Shown here: piece after piece, positions 42,201 through 51,395 of the stretch | Layout of the letters: every line of letters begins with the position of its first letter | Position numbering within the stretch: position 1 is the first letter of the stretch | Assembly (NCBI GenBank): GCA_036378735.1 | Contig: DASUVX010000135.1 | Span: 1 to 64,000 of the forward strand | Source: GCA-003244245 sp036378735 | GTDB taxonomy: Bacteria > Actinomycetota > Actinomycetes > Mycobacteriales > Pseudonocardiaceae | Length of the DNA: 64,000 nt | Direction: 5' to 3' | Translations under genes and position numbers: made by a program | Notes under the pieces: model-generated | Database searches by the model: none | The model's input: the letters and a program-made list of their open reading frames with translations, nothing else | What the model was told of the DNA's origin: nothing

Positions 42201-43597
42201 CCCAGCACTACCGCACCGAACGGGACACCATGGGCGAGGTGGAGGTGCCCGTCGAAGCCCTGTACCGGGCGCAGACCCAACGCGCCGTGGACAACTTCCC
42301 GATCTCCGGCCGAGGCCTGGAACGCGCCCAGATACGCGCGCTGGGGCTGGTCAAGGGCGCCTGCGCGCGGGTCAACGCCGAACTGGGCGTGCTCGACGAG
42401 GAGCTGGCCGGGGCGATCGCCGCTGCTGCCGACCAGGTGGCCGCCGGTGAGCATGACGCCCAGTTCCCCGTCGACGTTTTCCAGACCGGCTCGGGCACCA
42501 GCTCCAACATGAACGCCAACGAGGTGATCGCCACCCTGGCCAGCCGGGCCACCGGCCACGATGTGCACCCCAACGACCACGTCAACGCCTCGCAGTCGTC
42601 CAACGACGTGTTCCCCACCACCATCCACCTGGCCGCGACCGAGGCGATCGCGCACGACGTGATGCCGGCGCTGGTGCACCTGGCTTCGGCACTGACCCGC
42701 CGCTCGCGTGACTGGGCGAACGTGGTCAAGGCGGGTCGCACCCACCTGATGGACGCGGTGCCGATCACGCTCGGCCAGGAGGCCGGTGGGTGGGCCGCCC
42801 AGGCTCGCTACGGTGTTGAGCGGCTGGCGAGCTGCCTGCCCCGGCTGGCGGAGCTGCCCATCGGGGGCACCGCGGTGGGCACCCGGTTGAACGCGCCGGC
42901 GGGTTTCGGTGCCGCCGTCGTCGAGCAGCTGCGCCGCACCACTGGCCTGGACTTGCTCACCGAGGCTCGCGACCACATCGAGGCGCAGGCCGCGCGGGAC
43001 GGTCTCGTCGAGTGCTCCGGCGCGCTGCGCACCGTCGCGGTGTCCCTGTTCAAGATCGCCAATGACCTCAGGTGGCTCGGTTCGGGCCCCCGGGCCGGCC
43101 TGGCCGAGCTGCGGCTACCCGATCTGCAGCCCGGGTCGTCGATCATGCCCGGCAAGGTGAACCCGGTGATCTGCGAGGCCACCATGATGGTGGCTGCTCA
43201 AGTGATCGGTAACGACGCGTGCGTCGCGTTCGCCGGTTCACAAGGCAACCTGGAGATCAATGTGATGATGCCGGTGATGGCGCGCAATGTGCTGGAATCG
43301 GCCCGACTGCTCGCGGCGGCAGCCCGGTTGCTCGCTGACCGAGTCGTCGAAGGTGCCCAGGCCGACGCCGAGCGCTGCCGCGAGTACGCCGAGTCGTCCC
43401 CGGCGATCGTGACTGCGCTCAACGGCTACGTCGGTTACGAGGAGGCCGCCTCCATCGCCAAACAGGCGCTGCTGGAAAAACGCACCATTCGCGATGTCGT
43501 CCGCGCCCGCGGCCACCTCACCAACGGAACCCTCACTCCCGACCAACTCGACGCTGCCCTCGACGTCCTGAAGATGGCCCAGCAGGAACCCGGCTAG
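42197..43597 (+). CDS. fumC: Class II fumarate hydratase
   Basis: 466 residues of the fumarase/aspartase superfamily. Signatures: substrate B-site and A-site regions with FQTGSGTSSNMNANEVIA and DHVNASQSSNDVFPT, catalytic His in KAGRTHLMDAVPITLGQE, and the signature loop GSSIMPGKVNPV. Catalyses reversible hydration of fumarate to malate. The N-terminus MTQHYRTERDTMGEVEVP is standard, and ATG overlaps the glpX stop. The C-terminal GHLTNGTLTPDQLDAALD agrees with fumarase, not aspartase. Confidence 0.96.
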   Translation: MTQHYRTERDTMGEVEVPVEALYRAQTQRAVDNFPISGRGLERAQIRALGLVKGACARVNAELGVLDEELAGAIAAAADQVAAGEHDAQFPVDVFQTGSGTSSNMNANEVIATLASRATGHDVHPNDHVNASQSSNDVFPTTIHLAATEAIAHDVMPALVHLASALTRRSRDWANVVKAGRTHLMDAVPITLGQEAGGWAAQARYGVERLASCLPRLAELPIGGTAVGTRLNAPAGFGAAVVEQLRRTTGLDLLTEARDHIEAQAARDGLVECSGALRTVAVSLFKIANDLRWLGSGPRAGLAELRLPDLQPGSSIMPGKVNPVICEATMMVAAQVIGNDACVAFAGSQGNLEINVMMPVMARNVLESARLLAAAARLLADRVVEGAQADAERCREYAESSPAIVTALNGYVGYEEAASIAKQALLEKRTIRDVVRARGHLTNGTLTPDQLDAALDVLKMAQQEPG

Positions 43598-43601
43598 AGG
43601 A

Positions 43602-44036
43602 TCACCCGTGATTGACGGTCGCTGGTGGTGGATGCTCCTCGCACGGCACATTGCTGCCGTAGCTGGGCAGGAGATCGTCGCGCACCCAGCCCTGGTCTCC
43701 GGTGGCGGTATTGCGCAGGTAGGTCCACGTGCCACCGTCGCCAGGGGTGTAGCACAGGTATTGGGCACGCTGATCATGCAGACCCTGGCCGGTCTGAATG
43801 CAGGAATTGCTGGGGCCGCTGCGCAAAGTCACCGTGTTGGCGGGGAAATTCATCCACGGACGGTTATCCTTCGCCGGGTAGCTCAGCCCGCAGGAAATCA
43901 TCGTGGAAGCTCCCACGCCCGGCCCCTCCTTGTCCAGCGGTGTCGACGCTGCGGCGCTTGCTGGCATCGCGATGGCCAGTGTTGCGGTGGCCGCCGCGAG
44001 CACCGGAGCGGCCACCCGTGCGGAGGTCCAAGACAT
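43602..44036 (-). CDS. Secreted SH3-like protein
   Basis: 144 residues with a Sec signal peptide (VAAPVLAAATATLAIAMPASAAAS, predicted cleavage after ASA). The mature part contains a bacterial SH3-like fold: FPANTVTLRSGPSNSCIQTGQGL, then WTYLRNTATGDQGWVRDDLLPS. Four cysteines (near ISCGL, SNSCIQ, QYLCYT, NVPCEE) may form disulfides outside the cell. SH3b domains often bind cell-wall peptides. It converges on fumC with a gap of only four bases and is divergent from the AfsR-like regulator. Confidence 0.8.
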   Translation of the reverse strand: MSWTSARVAAPVLAAATATLAIAMPASAAASTPLDKEGPGVGASTMISCGLSYPAKDNRPWMNFPANTVTLRSGPSNSCIQTGQGLHDQRAQYLCYTPGDGGTWTYLRNTATGDQGWVRDDLLPSYGSNVPCEEHPPPATVNHG

Positions 44037-44264
44037 CAGAAAGTCCCCTCTCCCTGTTCGTCGTCATGGGCATCCCAGGTCCCCCGCCCGACCCGTCTCC
44101 TGGGATACGTTGCGATGTCCACGCTAGGTCGCGGCGCTTTCTGGGCACTTTCCGTCCGCTTGCCGCCCGTCACCCACGATTGCATCACCTGCCTCGCCGC
44201 GTGACCGGGAGCAGCCGAGGTGGGCATCTACGCCGTCATTCGGCCCGATTGGGGGAAAGCTCGG

Positions 44265-44292
44265 TTACGTGCTGGCATCATATGGCTACACT
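44265..44292 (+). promoter_or_regulatory. Candidate promoter of the AfsR-like gene
   Basis: TTACGT and TACACT hexamers are separated by 16 bases and end about 42 bases before the GTG start. Resemblance to the actinobacterial primary-sigma consensus is moderate, and nothing else in the divergent region fits better. Confidence 0.3.
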
Positions 44293-44334
44293 CGGTACTG
44301 ACCAGCTAGGTGGCGGCTGAGCGGGGGTGGCGGA

Positions 44335-46905
44335 GTGGACTTCGAGGTTCTCGGCCCGCTGCGGGTGCGACTCGGCGATGAGCCGGTCCAACTTTCCGCC
44401 CCGATGCCACGGATGTTACTCGGCGTGTTGCTTTCCCGCACGAACACGCCAGTGCCGGTGGACGTGTTGGTCGACGCCTTGTGGGCGGGGCAACGAGACC
44501 CTCGGGCGGCGAAGAAGCTGCAGCTCCACGTGCATCGGTTGCGCCGGGCACTGGGCGATCCGGCCCGGATCCAGTACGACAACGGCGGGTATACGCTGCG
44601 CGTCCACCCCGGGGAACTCGACGCGCAGCGTTTCGAGTCCGCGCTCGCCGAAAGTGCCGACGTCGCGCAGCCGGCCCGCGCGGTGCGGCTGCTGCGCAGC
44701 GCCCTCCAGCTGTGGCGCGGGGAGGCCTTCAGCGACCTGGTGGACCTGCCGCTGCTGCGCGCCGAGGCGGACCGGTTGGCCGAGCGCCGGCTGGCCGGGC
44801 TGGCCCGGCTGTACACCGCCGAGCTGGCCTGCGGTCACGCCAGCACGATCGTTGCTGAACTCGTCGAGTTGGCGGCGCGGCACCCGATGCGCGAACAGCT
44901 CCAGGGATTGCTGATGACCGCGCTGTACCAAGCGGGTCGCCAAGCCGAGGCGCTGGAGGTCTACCAGCGCACCCGAGGCGCCCTGGTGGAACAGCTCGGG
45001 CTGGAACCGAGTAACGAGCTACAACGGTTGGAACGAGCCATCCTGACCGGCGACCCGCTGCTGGAAGCCCCGATGACACCGTCCATCGCGCCGGCCCAGC
45101 TACCCGCTGACATCACCGACTTCACCGGGCGCAAGACCCAGCTCGCTTCGATATCCCACCTGGCCACCGCGACGGATCGATCGGCATCAGTGCTCATCAC
45201 CATCGCCGGCAAGGCCGGGATCGGTAAGACGACCCTGGCCGTGCACGCCGCGCACCGGTTACGCGCCCAGTACCCCGATGGGCAGCTGTTCGTCGACCTC
45301 CGTGGTACGCAGGCCCAGCCACTGGCGGCCACCGACGTGCTGGCCCGGTTCCTGCGCGCGCTCGGGGTGGACCGCACGGCAATCCCCGACGACGCCGAGG
45401 AACGCGCCGCGCTGTACCGCAGCCGGCTGGCCGACCGGCGGCTGCTCATCCTGCTCGACGATGCGGCGTGCGAGGCCCAGCTGCGGCCGCTGCTGCCGGG
45501 CATTCCCGGCTGCGCGGTGCTGGTCACCAGCCGGGCCCGGCTATCCGGCCTGGGCGGTGCCCAGCGGGTCGATCTGGATGTTTTCGCGCTCGACCAGGCC
45601 ATCGAGCTGCTCGCCCGAGTTGCGGGCCCAAGACGGGTCGCCGCAGAGCCGGTCGCGGCGCGGGAGATCGTCCGGCTCTGCGGCTTCCTGCCGCTGGCGA
45701 TCCGGGTTGCCGGCGCGCGGCTGGGTGCCCGACCGCACTGGCCGCTGTCCCGGCTGGAATCTGATCTGACCGACGAGGGCACGCGGCTGGACACCCTGCG
45801 GCTCGGCGATCTGGAAGTGCGCGCCAGCCTGGCGCGCAGTTACGAAACTCTGGACGTGATGGCTCGACGTGCCTTCCGCCTGCTCGGGCTGTTCGAGGTG
45901 CCCGACTTCGCGCCGTGGGTGACCGCAGCCCTGCTCGACGTCTCGCAGCTGCGGGCCGAGGAGCTGATGGACACCCTGGTCGACCAGCACCTGCTGGAGG
46001 TGGCGCGTGATGAGTCGGGGCGGTTGCGATACCGCTTCCACGACCTGCTGCGCGCCTACGCTCGCGAAGTGGCCGCGGCTCAGGAGTGCCACGCCGGCCG
46101 CCTTGCCGCGCTGGATCGGGCGTTCGGGGGATGGCTTTCGCTGGCTGAGGAGGCCGGGCGGTCCATGGCCGGGTCCGCCTTTGCCCCGCCTCTGGAAGCC
46201 GGCACCTGCTGGCGGCCGGATGAGTCGGTGGTCGCTGCTGTGGTCGCCGACCCCGCCGGTTGGTTCACCGCGGAATGCGCGGGCCTGGTCGGCGCCATCG
46301 ACCAGGCCTACTCGGTCGGTTCCGATCAGCTCGGGTGGGCGCTGGGCGTGCGGCTGGCCAGAACCTTTCTCGTTCGTGGGCACTACGACGATTGGCGGGG
46401 AGTCTGCGAGCTGATGCTCGCCGGTGCCCGGCGCACGGTCGACGCCGGGCGGGGCAGCATGGCGCTGTCCGATGCGCGTGAGCTGCGCCGGCTCCAGCAC
46501 CGCCTCGATGAGGCGCTCAACGGCTTCGACCAGACGCTCACGGCATGCGGAGCCGGGCGCGGCCGGGCCGTTGCCACCCTGGTCACCGGGCGCATCACCG
46601 GCGGTTGTGACGACAGTCGTTTCGACGAAACCCTGCCCCGCCTGGAGCACTCCCTGACCTACCTGCAGGCATTGGTGGATCGCCATACTGATGCCTGCGC
46701 GGTCCGCCGGATCCGCACGGTGCATCGCCTACAACGGTGTCACGAGAAGGCGGCCCGCTGCTTCCAGCAGGTGCTCGACGCCCTCGATGTCTTGTCCCAC
46801 CCCCGCCGGGAGGTGGCTTTGGTGCCGTCTGGGCCGGCGCCGTCGGGATCCGGCAGGGCCGTCAGGTTGGCCGCTCTTCAAGGCACCCCGCACGCAGCTT
46901 GGTAG
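44335..46905 (+). CDS. AfsR/SARP-family regulator with NB-ARC ATPase; C-terminal TPR part degenerate
   Basis: 856 residues, GTG start. An N-terminal winged-helix domain (LGPLRVRLGDEPVQLSAPMPRMLLGVLL .. LQLHVHRLRRALGD) precedes the BTAD domain (about 100-245). The NB-ARC ATPase has a P-loop at about 292 (GKAGIGKTTLAVHAAH), Walker B (RRLLILLDDAA), LVTSRARLSGL and CGFLPLAIRVAGARL. Such proteins activate secondary-metabolite genes. From about residue 700 the expected TPR repeats are scrambled: recognisable pieces (LQHRLDEALNGFDQTLT, LEHSLTYLQALVDRHT, CFQQVLDALDVL) are separated by non-TPR residues. That suggests small frameshifts or deletions that restore frame. No secondary-metabolite genes flank it. 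Confidence 0.85.
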   Translation: MDFEVLGPLRVRLGDEPVQLSAPMPRMLLGVLLSRTNTPVPVDVLVDALWAGQRDPRAAKKLQLHVHRLRRALGDPARIQYDNGGYTLRVHPGELDAQRFESALAESADVAQPARAVRLLRSALQLWRGEAFSDLVDLPLLRAEADRLAERRLAGLARLYTAELACGHASTIVAELVELAARHPMREQLQGLLMTALYQAGRQAEALEVYQRTRGALVEQLGLEPSNELQRLERAILTGDPLLEAPMTPSIAPAQLPADITDFTGRKTQLASISHLATATDRSASVLITIAGKAGIGKTTLAVHAAHRLRAQYPDGQLFVDLRGTQAQPLAATDVLARFLRALGVDRTAIPDDAEERAALYRSRLADRRLLILLDDAACEAQLRPLLPGIPGCAVLVTSRARLSGLGGAQRVDLDVFALDQAIELLARVAGPRRVAAEPVAAREIVRLCGFLPLAIRVAGARLGARPHWPLSRLESDLTDEGTRLDTLRLGDLEVRASLARSYETLDVMARRAFRLLGLFEVPDFAPWVTAALLDVSQLRAEELMDTLVDQHLLEVARDESGRLRYRFHDLLRAYAREVAAAQECHAGRLAALDRAFGGWLSLAEEAGRSMAGSAFAPPLEAGTCWRPDESVVAAVVADPAGWFTAECAGLVGAIDQAYSVGSDQLGWALGVRLARTFLVRGHYDDWRGVCELMLAGARRTVDAGRGSMALSDARELRRLQHRLDEALNGFDQTLTACGAGRGRAVATLVTGRITGGCDDSRFDETLPRLEHSLTYLQALVDRHTDACAVRRIRTVHRLQRCHEKAARCFQQVLDALDVLSHPRREVALVPSGPAPSGSGRAVRLAALQGTPHAAW

Positions 46906-46930
46906 CTCTTCAAGAGCGGCCAACCCCCGC

Positions 46931-48265
46931 TCAGTGCGCGTAGCCCTCCAGCATCTCGGTGACCAGCGCCGCGATCGGCGAGCGCTCGGACCGGGTCAGC
47001 GTGACGTGCGCGAACAGCGGGTGCCCCTTGAGCTTCTCGATTACCGCGGCCACCCCGTCATGCCGGCCAACCCGGAGATTGTCCCGCTGCGCGACGTCGT
47101 GGGTGAGCACCACCCGGGACCCGGTACCCAGCCGCGACAGCACCGTGAGTAGCACGTTGCGTTCCAGGGACTGCGCCTCGTCGACGATCACGAAAGCGTC
47201 GTGCAGGGACCGGCCGCGGATGTGGGTCAACGGCATCACCTCGAGCATCCCGCGGTCGATGACCTCATCGATGACATTCGGCGAAGCGATCGCGCCGAGG
47301 GTGTCGAACACCGCCTGCGCCCAGGGCTGCATCTTCTCGTTCTCGCTGCCCGGCAAGTAGCCCAGCTCCTGGCCGCCCACGGCGTACAGCGGCCGGAAGA
47401 CGATGACCCGGCGGTGCGCGCCGCGCTCCATCACGGCCTCCAGTCCCGCGCACAGCGCAAGCGCCGACTTGCCGGTTCCGGCCCGGCCACCGAGGGAGAC
47501 GATGCCGATGTCGGGATCGGCCAGCAACTCCAGCGCGATGCGCTGCTCAGCGGAACGGCCCCGCAGGCCGAAAGCCTCACGGTCCCCGCGCACCAGCCGA
47601 ACCCGCTTGTCCGTGGTGATCCGGCCCAGCGCGGTCGCCGTCCCGGCGAGTAGCCGCAAACCGGTGTTGCACGGTAACGCAGCGACTTCCGGATGCTCGG
47701 CGAGATCGGCGATTCCCGATTTGTAGAGCTCGTCGAGCACCGCAGGGCTGACCTCGACGTCGCTGATCCCGGTCCACCCTGATGGGACCACGTCTTGCGC
47801 GCGGTACTCGTCGGCGGCCAAGCCGACCGCCCCCGCCTTGACCCGCAGTGGCATGTCCTTGGTGACCAGCGTGACACTGCGCCCGTCGGCGACCAGGTTC
47901 AGCGCACAGGCCAGTATGCGGGAGTCGTTGCTGTCGGTACGGAACCCGGACGGCAACACCGCCGGGTCACAGTGGTTCAGCTCAACGCACAGGGTGCCAC
48001 CGAACTCACCGATCGGTACCGGCGCGTCCAGCCGACCGTGCGTCCGCCGCAAATCGTCCAGCAGCCGCAGCGCTTCGCGGGCGAACCAGCCGAGTTCCGA
48101 GTGATGCCGCTTGCCTTCCAGTTCCCCGATGACCACAAGTGGCAGCACCACTTCGTGCTCGTCGAATCGGAGCAGTGCCCACGGGTCAGATAGCAGGACC
48201 GATGTGTCCAGCACGTAGGTGCGGATGCCGGGGGTGGAGGAGTGTGGCGAGCGAGAGGCGATCAC
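46931..48265 (-). CDS. phoH2: PhoH-like ATPase with N-terminal PIN domain (PhoH2)
   Basis: 444 residues, GTG start. The N-terminal PIN RNase domain (TYVLDTSVLLSDPWALLRF .. DSNDSRILACALNL .. LVTKDMPLRVKA) is fused to a PhoH ATPase (SLGGRAGTGKSALALCAGLE; DAFVIVDEAQSLERN; VLTHDVAQRDNLRVG). PhoH2 proteins are RNA helicase/RNases that behave like toxin modules and often have a small upstream antitoxin. I find no convincing antitoxin frame in the 288 bases upstream. The M. tuberculosis homologue has similar neighbours. Confidence 0.95.
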   Translation of the reverse strand: MIASRSPHSSTPGIRTYVLDTSVLLSDPWALLRFDEHEVVLPLVVIGELEGKRHHSELGWFAREALRLLDDLRRTHGRLDAPVPIGEFGGTLCVELNHCDPAVLPSGFRTDSNDSRILACALNLVADGRSVTLVTKDMPLRVKAGAVGLAADEYRAQDVVPSGWTGISDVEVSPAVLDELYKSGIADLAEHPEVAALPCNTGLRLLAGTATALGRITTDKRVRLVRGDREAFGLRGRSAEQRIALELLADPDIGIVSLGGRAGTGKSALALCAGLEAVMERGAHRRVIVFRPLYAVGGQELGYLPGSENEKMQPWAQAVFDTLGAIASPNVIDEVIDRGMLEVMPLTHIRGRSLHDAFVIVDEAQSLERNVLLTVLSRLGTGSRVVLTHDVAQRDNLRVGRHDGVAAVIEKLKGHPLFAHVTLTRSERSPIAALVTEMLEGYAH

Positions 48266-48553
48266 GGCAGCTCCCTGGCGTGCGCGGCACCCGCGCCCGC
48301 GTGTCGGTGGGCCGGCCGGCCTCCAGTTGGTCGCTTCCGCAGCGCCGGGTTCGGCTCAGCGGGACCGACCACGAGGGCCGGGTGCCGACCCTCCCGTGCC
48401 TGCCGTGAGCGGATTACCCGCCCGATCGACATCAGCCACGACCAGGGCCTCCCGTAGCGGAACGCGTCGAGCACGTCCCACTGCCCCCGCACGGTACCGG
48501 TCCGTGGCCGTCTTGGGAAAGACTCGCGGGTACCTAACAGTGTTATGAGGCTG
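48266..48553. other. Intergenic stretch upstream of phoH2
   Basis: 288 bases that should hold the phoH2 promoter and any PhoAT-type antitoxin. The open frames I can see are Arg/Pro-rich without ribosome sites. An 11-base palindrome (TAACA-G-TGTTA, 48535-48545) lies just beyond the DUF885 stop codon. Confidence 0.5.
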
Positions 48554-49756
48554 TTACGCGTTGAGTCCCTCCGCACGCAGCGCCGACGGAGTCAACGGCT
48601 CATCGAGCAACCGCAGGTAGCGCCGGCTCAGTGGTTGTCCCGGCGGACGAGCATCCAGCCAAGCGCGCAGCAACCGGTATCCCTCGACGTAGGTGGTGGT
48701 GTAGGCGCGCCACAGCGGGTCGGCCAGAAAGCGCACCATCTGCCTGGCCCGCGGCTCCGGAACCAGTAACCACCGCTGCAGGTACGTCTGCACGTCGGCC
48801 TGGTCGGCACCCCGATCGTGCAGCATCAGCGCGGCGTCCTGCCGGACACCGAGTAGGCCGACCGTCGCCACCTCGAGGCGCTCGGCGAGCTCGCCGTCCA
48901 TCCGCAGGCCCAGATCGTCGAGGATCTCCGCGGCCCAGGGCCCCCACCCGGGACCGACCGCGGCCGGCAATCCGAGGTCGGCCAGCCCCTCGGCCATCAG
49001 GCACTGAGGCGTGTTAACCAGGAAGATGGTGTGCTCGGCCTGCTGCTGGCTGCGCACCAGGCCGGCCTCCTTGCGGCAGTGCTCGGTGTGGTGCCCTGGG
49101 TAGGATTCGTGCGCGACCAGGTGCGGTAGTTGCCCCATCCGGTGCCCGAGATCCGCATTGATCGCCACCCGGGAGCGGAAGTCCCCGAGGTAGTAGTTGA
49201 ACCCGCTCCACGGCTTGTCGGTGACGACCTCGTAGTGCACGGTCTCCTCCGGGGGCAACCCGAAGTCGGCTCGTACCCGGTCGCGCAAGGCGCTGGACAG
49301 CGCCTGCACGGCGGGCTCCAGCCGCTCCGGCGGGACCTCGTCGCGGGCTCGGTAGGCAGCCAACCGCTCCACCAATGGCTCACCGCCCGGCAGCAGTCGG
49401 TCGATCTGGGCATGCGCCTGGTGGTAGACCTCGGGATCGCCCGGCTCGATGGCGACGTCGAAGTACGCCGCCACCTCGGCCACGAACCCGACCTGCTGGC
49501 CGGCCAGCACGCGCCCACTGCACTCCAGCGCGGTCAGATGGGCAGCCAGGAACTGGGCTCGGGGCTCGGGCAGCCCGGATGCGGGCAACTCGGCACGTAA
49601 CTCGACGGCCCGCCGGGCCAGCGCCGCCGGATCGGGCGCTGGCTCGTTGTCCACTTCCCGGCGCAACGCCGGGTCGCCGGTGTAGGCGTCCACGAAACCC
49701 TCCACCAGCCGGTCGAATTGCAGCCCCAACCGTAGGTACTCGCGCACCAAGTCCAT
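48554..49756 (-). CDS. DUF885 family putative metallopeptidase
   Basis: 400 residues, start MDLVREYLRLGLQFDRLVEGFVDAYTGD at 49756. The longer open frame upstream is the shadow of the prenyltransferase gene. The metal-site motif VAHESYPGHHTEHCRKE at about residues 214-230 is the HExxxGHH signature of DUF885. WSGFNYYLGDF and the C-terminal FLADPLWRAYTTTYVEGYRLLRAWLD also fit the family. DUF885 proteins relate to zinc peptidases, but their substrates are mostly unknown. The lack of a signal peptide suggests a cytosolic location, and the length is short for the family (about 550), so it belongs to a compact subgroup. Confidence 0.85.
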   Translation of the reverse strand: MDLVREYLRLGLQFDRLVEGFVDAYTGDPALRREVDNEPAPDPAALARRAVELRAELPASGLPEPRAQFLAAHLTALECSGRVLAGQQVGFVAEVAAYFDVAIEPGDPEVYHQAHAQIDRLLPGGEPLVERLAAYRARDEVPPERLEPAVQALSSALRDRVRADFGLPPEETVHYEVVTDKPWSGFNYYLGDFRSRVAINADLGHRMGQLPHLVAHESYPGHHTEHCRKEAGLVRSQQQAEHTIFLVNTPQCLMAEGLADLGLPAAVGPGWGPWAAEILDDLGLRMDGELAERLEVATVGLLGVRQDAALMLHDRGADQADVQTYLQRWLLVPEPRARQMVRFLADPLWRAYTTTYVEGYRLLRAWLDARPPGQPLSRRYLRLLDEPLTPSALRAEGLNA

Positions 49757-49823
49757 GGGTGAGGAGTATTTCGCCCCGTGAGTGGCCTTGCTAGTCGGCG
49801 GCGCGCCGTGTCGATCATGTCGG

Positions 49824-50594
49824 TCACGACCCGAACCGCCGGTGCCGGGCGGTGTAGTCGCGCAGCGCACGCAGGAAGTCCACTTTGCGGAAGGCCGGCC
49901 AGTAGGCGTCGCAGAACCAGAACTCCGAGTGCGCCGACTGCCAGAGCAGGAAACCCGATAACCGCTGCTCCCCCGAGGTGCGGATGACCAGGTCGGGATC
50001 GGGCTGGCCGGAGGTGTAGAGGTGCTCGGCGATCTGCTCGACGTCGAGCACCTCGGCGAGCTCTTCCATGGTGGTCCCGGCCTCGGCGTGTTTGAGCAGC
50101 AGCTTGCGCAGCGCGTCGGCGATCTCCTGGCGGCCGCCGTAGCCCACTGCGACATTCACCGCCAGCCCCGGCCGATCCCGGGTCCGAGCCGCCGCGCTGG
50201 TCAGCCGCTGCGCCATCTCCGAGGGCAGCAGATCCAGGGCACCGACCACCCGCACCCGCCAAGGCCTTTCCGGCGCGCATAGCTCGTCGACGACATCGGC
50301 GATGATGTCCAGCAACGGCTCCAGCTGATCTGGTGGCCGGTTACGCAGGTTGTCCGGCGACAGCAGCCAGAACGTGGCGATCTCGACGCCGGTTTCGCCA
50401 CACCAGTCCAGCAGTTCGATCAGCTTGGCGGCGCCGACCCGATGGCCGTCGCTGACATCGGCGAACCCGAGCTCCTTGGCCCAACGCCGATTGCCGTCCA
50501 TGATCACCGCGACGTGGCGGGGAAGGTTTCCGGTTCCAAGCTGGCGGGCGAGCCGGCGCTCGTAGAGCGCATAGACGAGGTCTTGCAGCCTCAC
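49824..50594 (-). CDS. uppS: Cis-prenyltransferase (isoprenyl diphosphate synthase)
   Basis: 256 residues, GTG start. Catalytic Asp in HVAVIMDGNRRWAKELG, substrate motifs FWLLSPDNLRNRPPDQL and VNVAVGYGGRQEIADAL, and the C-terminal DLVIRTSGEQRLSGFLLWQSAHSEFWF. The enzyme condenses IPP with allylic diphosphates in the cis configuration. In mycobacteria the homologue in this neighbourhood (Rv1086) makes short-chain Z,E-farnesyl diphosphate for decaprenyl phosphate synthesis. Chain length here is not certain. Confidence 0.95.
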   Translation of the reverse strand: MRLQDLVYALYERRLARQLGTGNLPRHVAVIMDGNRRWAKELGFADVSDGHRVGAAKLIELLDWCGETGVEIATFWLLSPDNLRNRPPDQLEPLLDIIADVVDELCAPERPWRVRVVGALDLLPSEMAQRLTSAAARTRDRPGLAVNVAVGYGGRQEIADALRKLLLKHAEAGTTMEELAEVLDVEQIAEHLYTSGQPDPDLVIRTSGEQRLSGFLLWQSAHSEFWFCDAYWPAFRKVDFLRALRDYTARHRRFGS

Positions 50595-50637
50595 AAGCCC
50601 GGAAGGCTACGCCCGGCACCGCAGGCCCCACCGAGCA

Positions 50638-50697
50638 CATCCAGCAGCCTCAGCGGGGCTATCCAGGTGTCGATAACCCCGCTGAGCCTGCTGGATG
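50638..50697. repeat. Family-B palindromic repeat, copy 2
   Basis: The left arm (50638-50663, starts CATCCAGCAGCC, ends GGGGCTATC) and right arm (50672-50697, starts GATAACCCCGC, ends GCTGGATG) pair at 24 of 26 positions around an 8-base loop. The right arm lies inside the 3' end of the methyltransferase gene, so the repeat supplies that protein's last residues. Confidence 0.88.
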
Positions 50698-51384
50698 CGC
50701 CGGGGGCGGCGCGACGATCGCGATGGCGAAACCGTCGTAGCCCTTGGCGCCGACGGTTTGGATTGCGGTGGCGGTCACCGAGGGCTCGGTGGAGATCGCC
50801 TCGATGCAGCGGCGGGTGCCCTGGATGGTGGAGTTGTCGCTGCCGGCGTCCAGGACAGCCCCACCCCGCACCACGTTGTCCACGATGATCACACCGCCGG
50901 GGCGGGTGAGGCCTACCGAGGCGGTGAAGTAGTCGGCGTTGTGCTCCTTATCCGCGTCGATGAACACCAGATCGAAGGGCTCGGTCCGGCCAGCGCTGAG
51001 CTCCTGCGCCAGCTGCGGCAAGGTATTCAGAGCCGCGCCGACTCGCACGTCCACCAGCTCGGCGAGGCCGGCCTTGGCGATGTTGGCGCGCGCCACCTCG
51101 GCGTGGCGCGGCTCGCTTTCCAAGGTGATCAGGCGACCGTCCGGTGGCAGCGCCCGGGCCAGCCAGATGGTGCTGTACCCCGCCAGCGTGCCGATCTCCA
51201 GAATGCGGCGCGCGTTCATCAGGGTGGCGAGCAGGTTGAGCAATTTGCCCTGCGCGGGCGACACCGCGATCGCCGGTAGGCCGGCCGCGTCACTGGCCGT
51301 GAGTGCCGCGTGCAACGCGTCGTCAATGTCGATGAACGCGCCGGTGAAGTACTCGTCAACCGCTATCCACTGCCGCTGGCTCAT
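50659..51384 (-). CDS. Class I SAM-dependent O-methyltransferase (catechol-OMT-like)
   Basis: 241 residues. SAM-binding motif ARRILEIGTLAGYSTIWLARAL, then LITLESEPRHAEVARANI, and the metal/catalytic aspartate region LVFIDADKEHNADYF and GGVIIVDNVVRGG, which match the cation-dependent OMT family. The preceding AVSPAQGKLLNLLATLMN is also typical. The last 15 residues (about PPAHPAGSAGLSTPG) are encoded by the family-B repeat and are not conserved-looking. This suggests the repeat replaced or extended the original C-terminus. Substrate unknown. Confidence 0.9.
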   Translation of the reverse strand: MSQRQWIAVDEYFTGAFIDIDDALHAALTASDAAGLPAIAVSPAQGKLLNLLATLMNARRILEIGTLAGYSTIWLARALPPDGRLITLESEPRHAEVARANIAKAGLAELVDVRVGAALNTLPQLAQELSAGRTEPFDLVFIDADKEHNADYFTASVGLTRPGGVIIVDNVVRGGAVLDAGSDNSTIQGTRRCIEAISTEPSVTATAIQTVGAKGYDGFAIAIVAPPPAHPAGSAGLSTPG

Positions 51385-51395
51385 AGCGACCCAGA

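Noticed and set aside
48266..48553. PhoAT-like antitoxin gene upstream of phoH2
   Set aside because: Only Arg/Pro-rich frames without ribosome sites or ribbon-helix-helix likeness are present.
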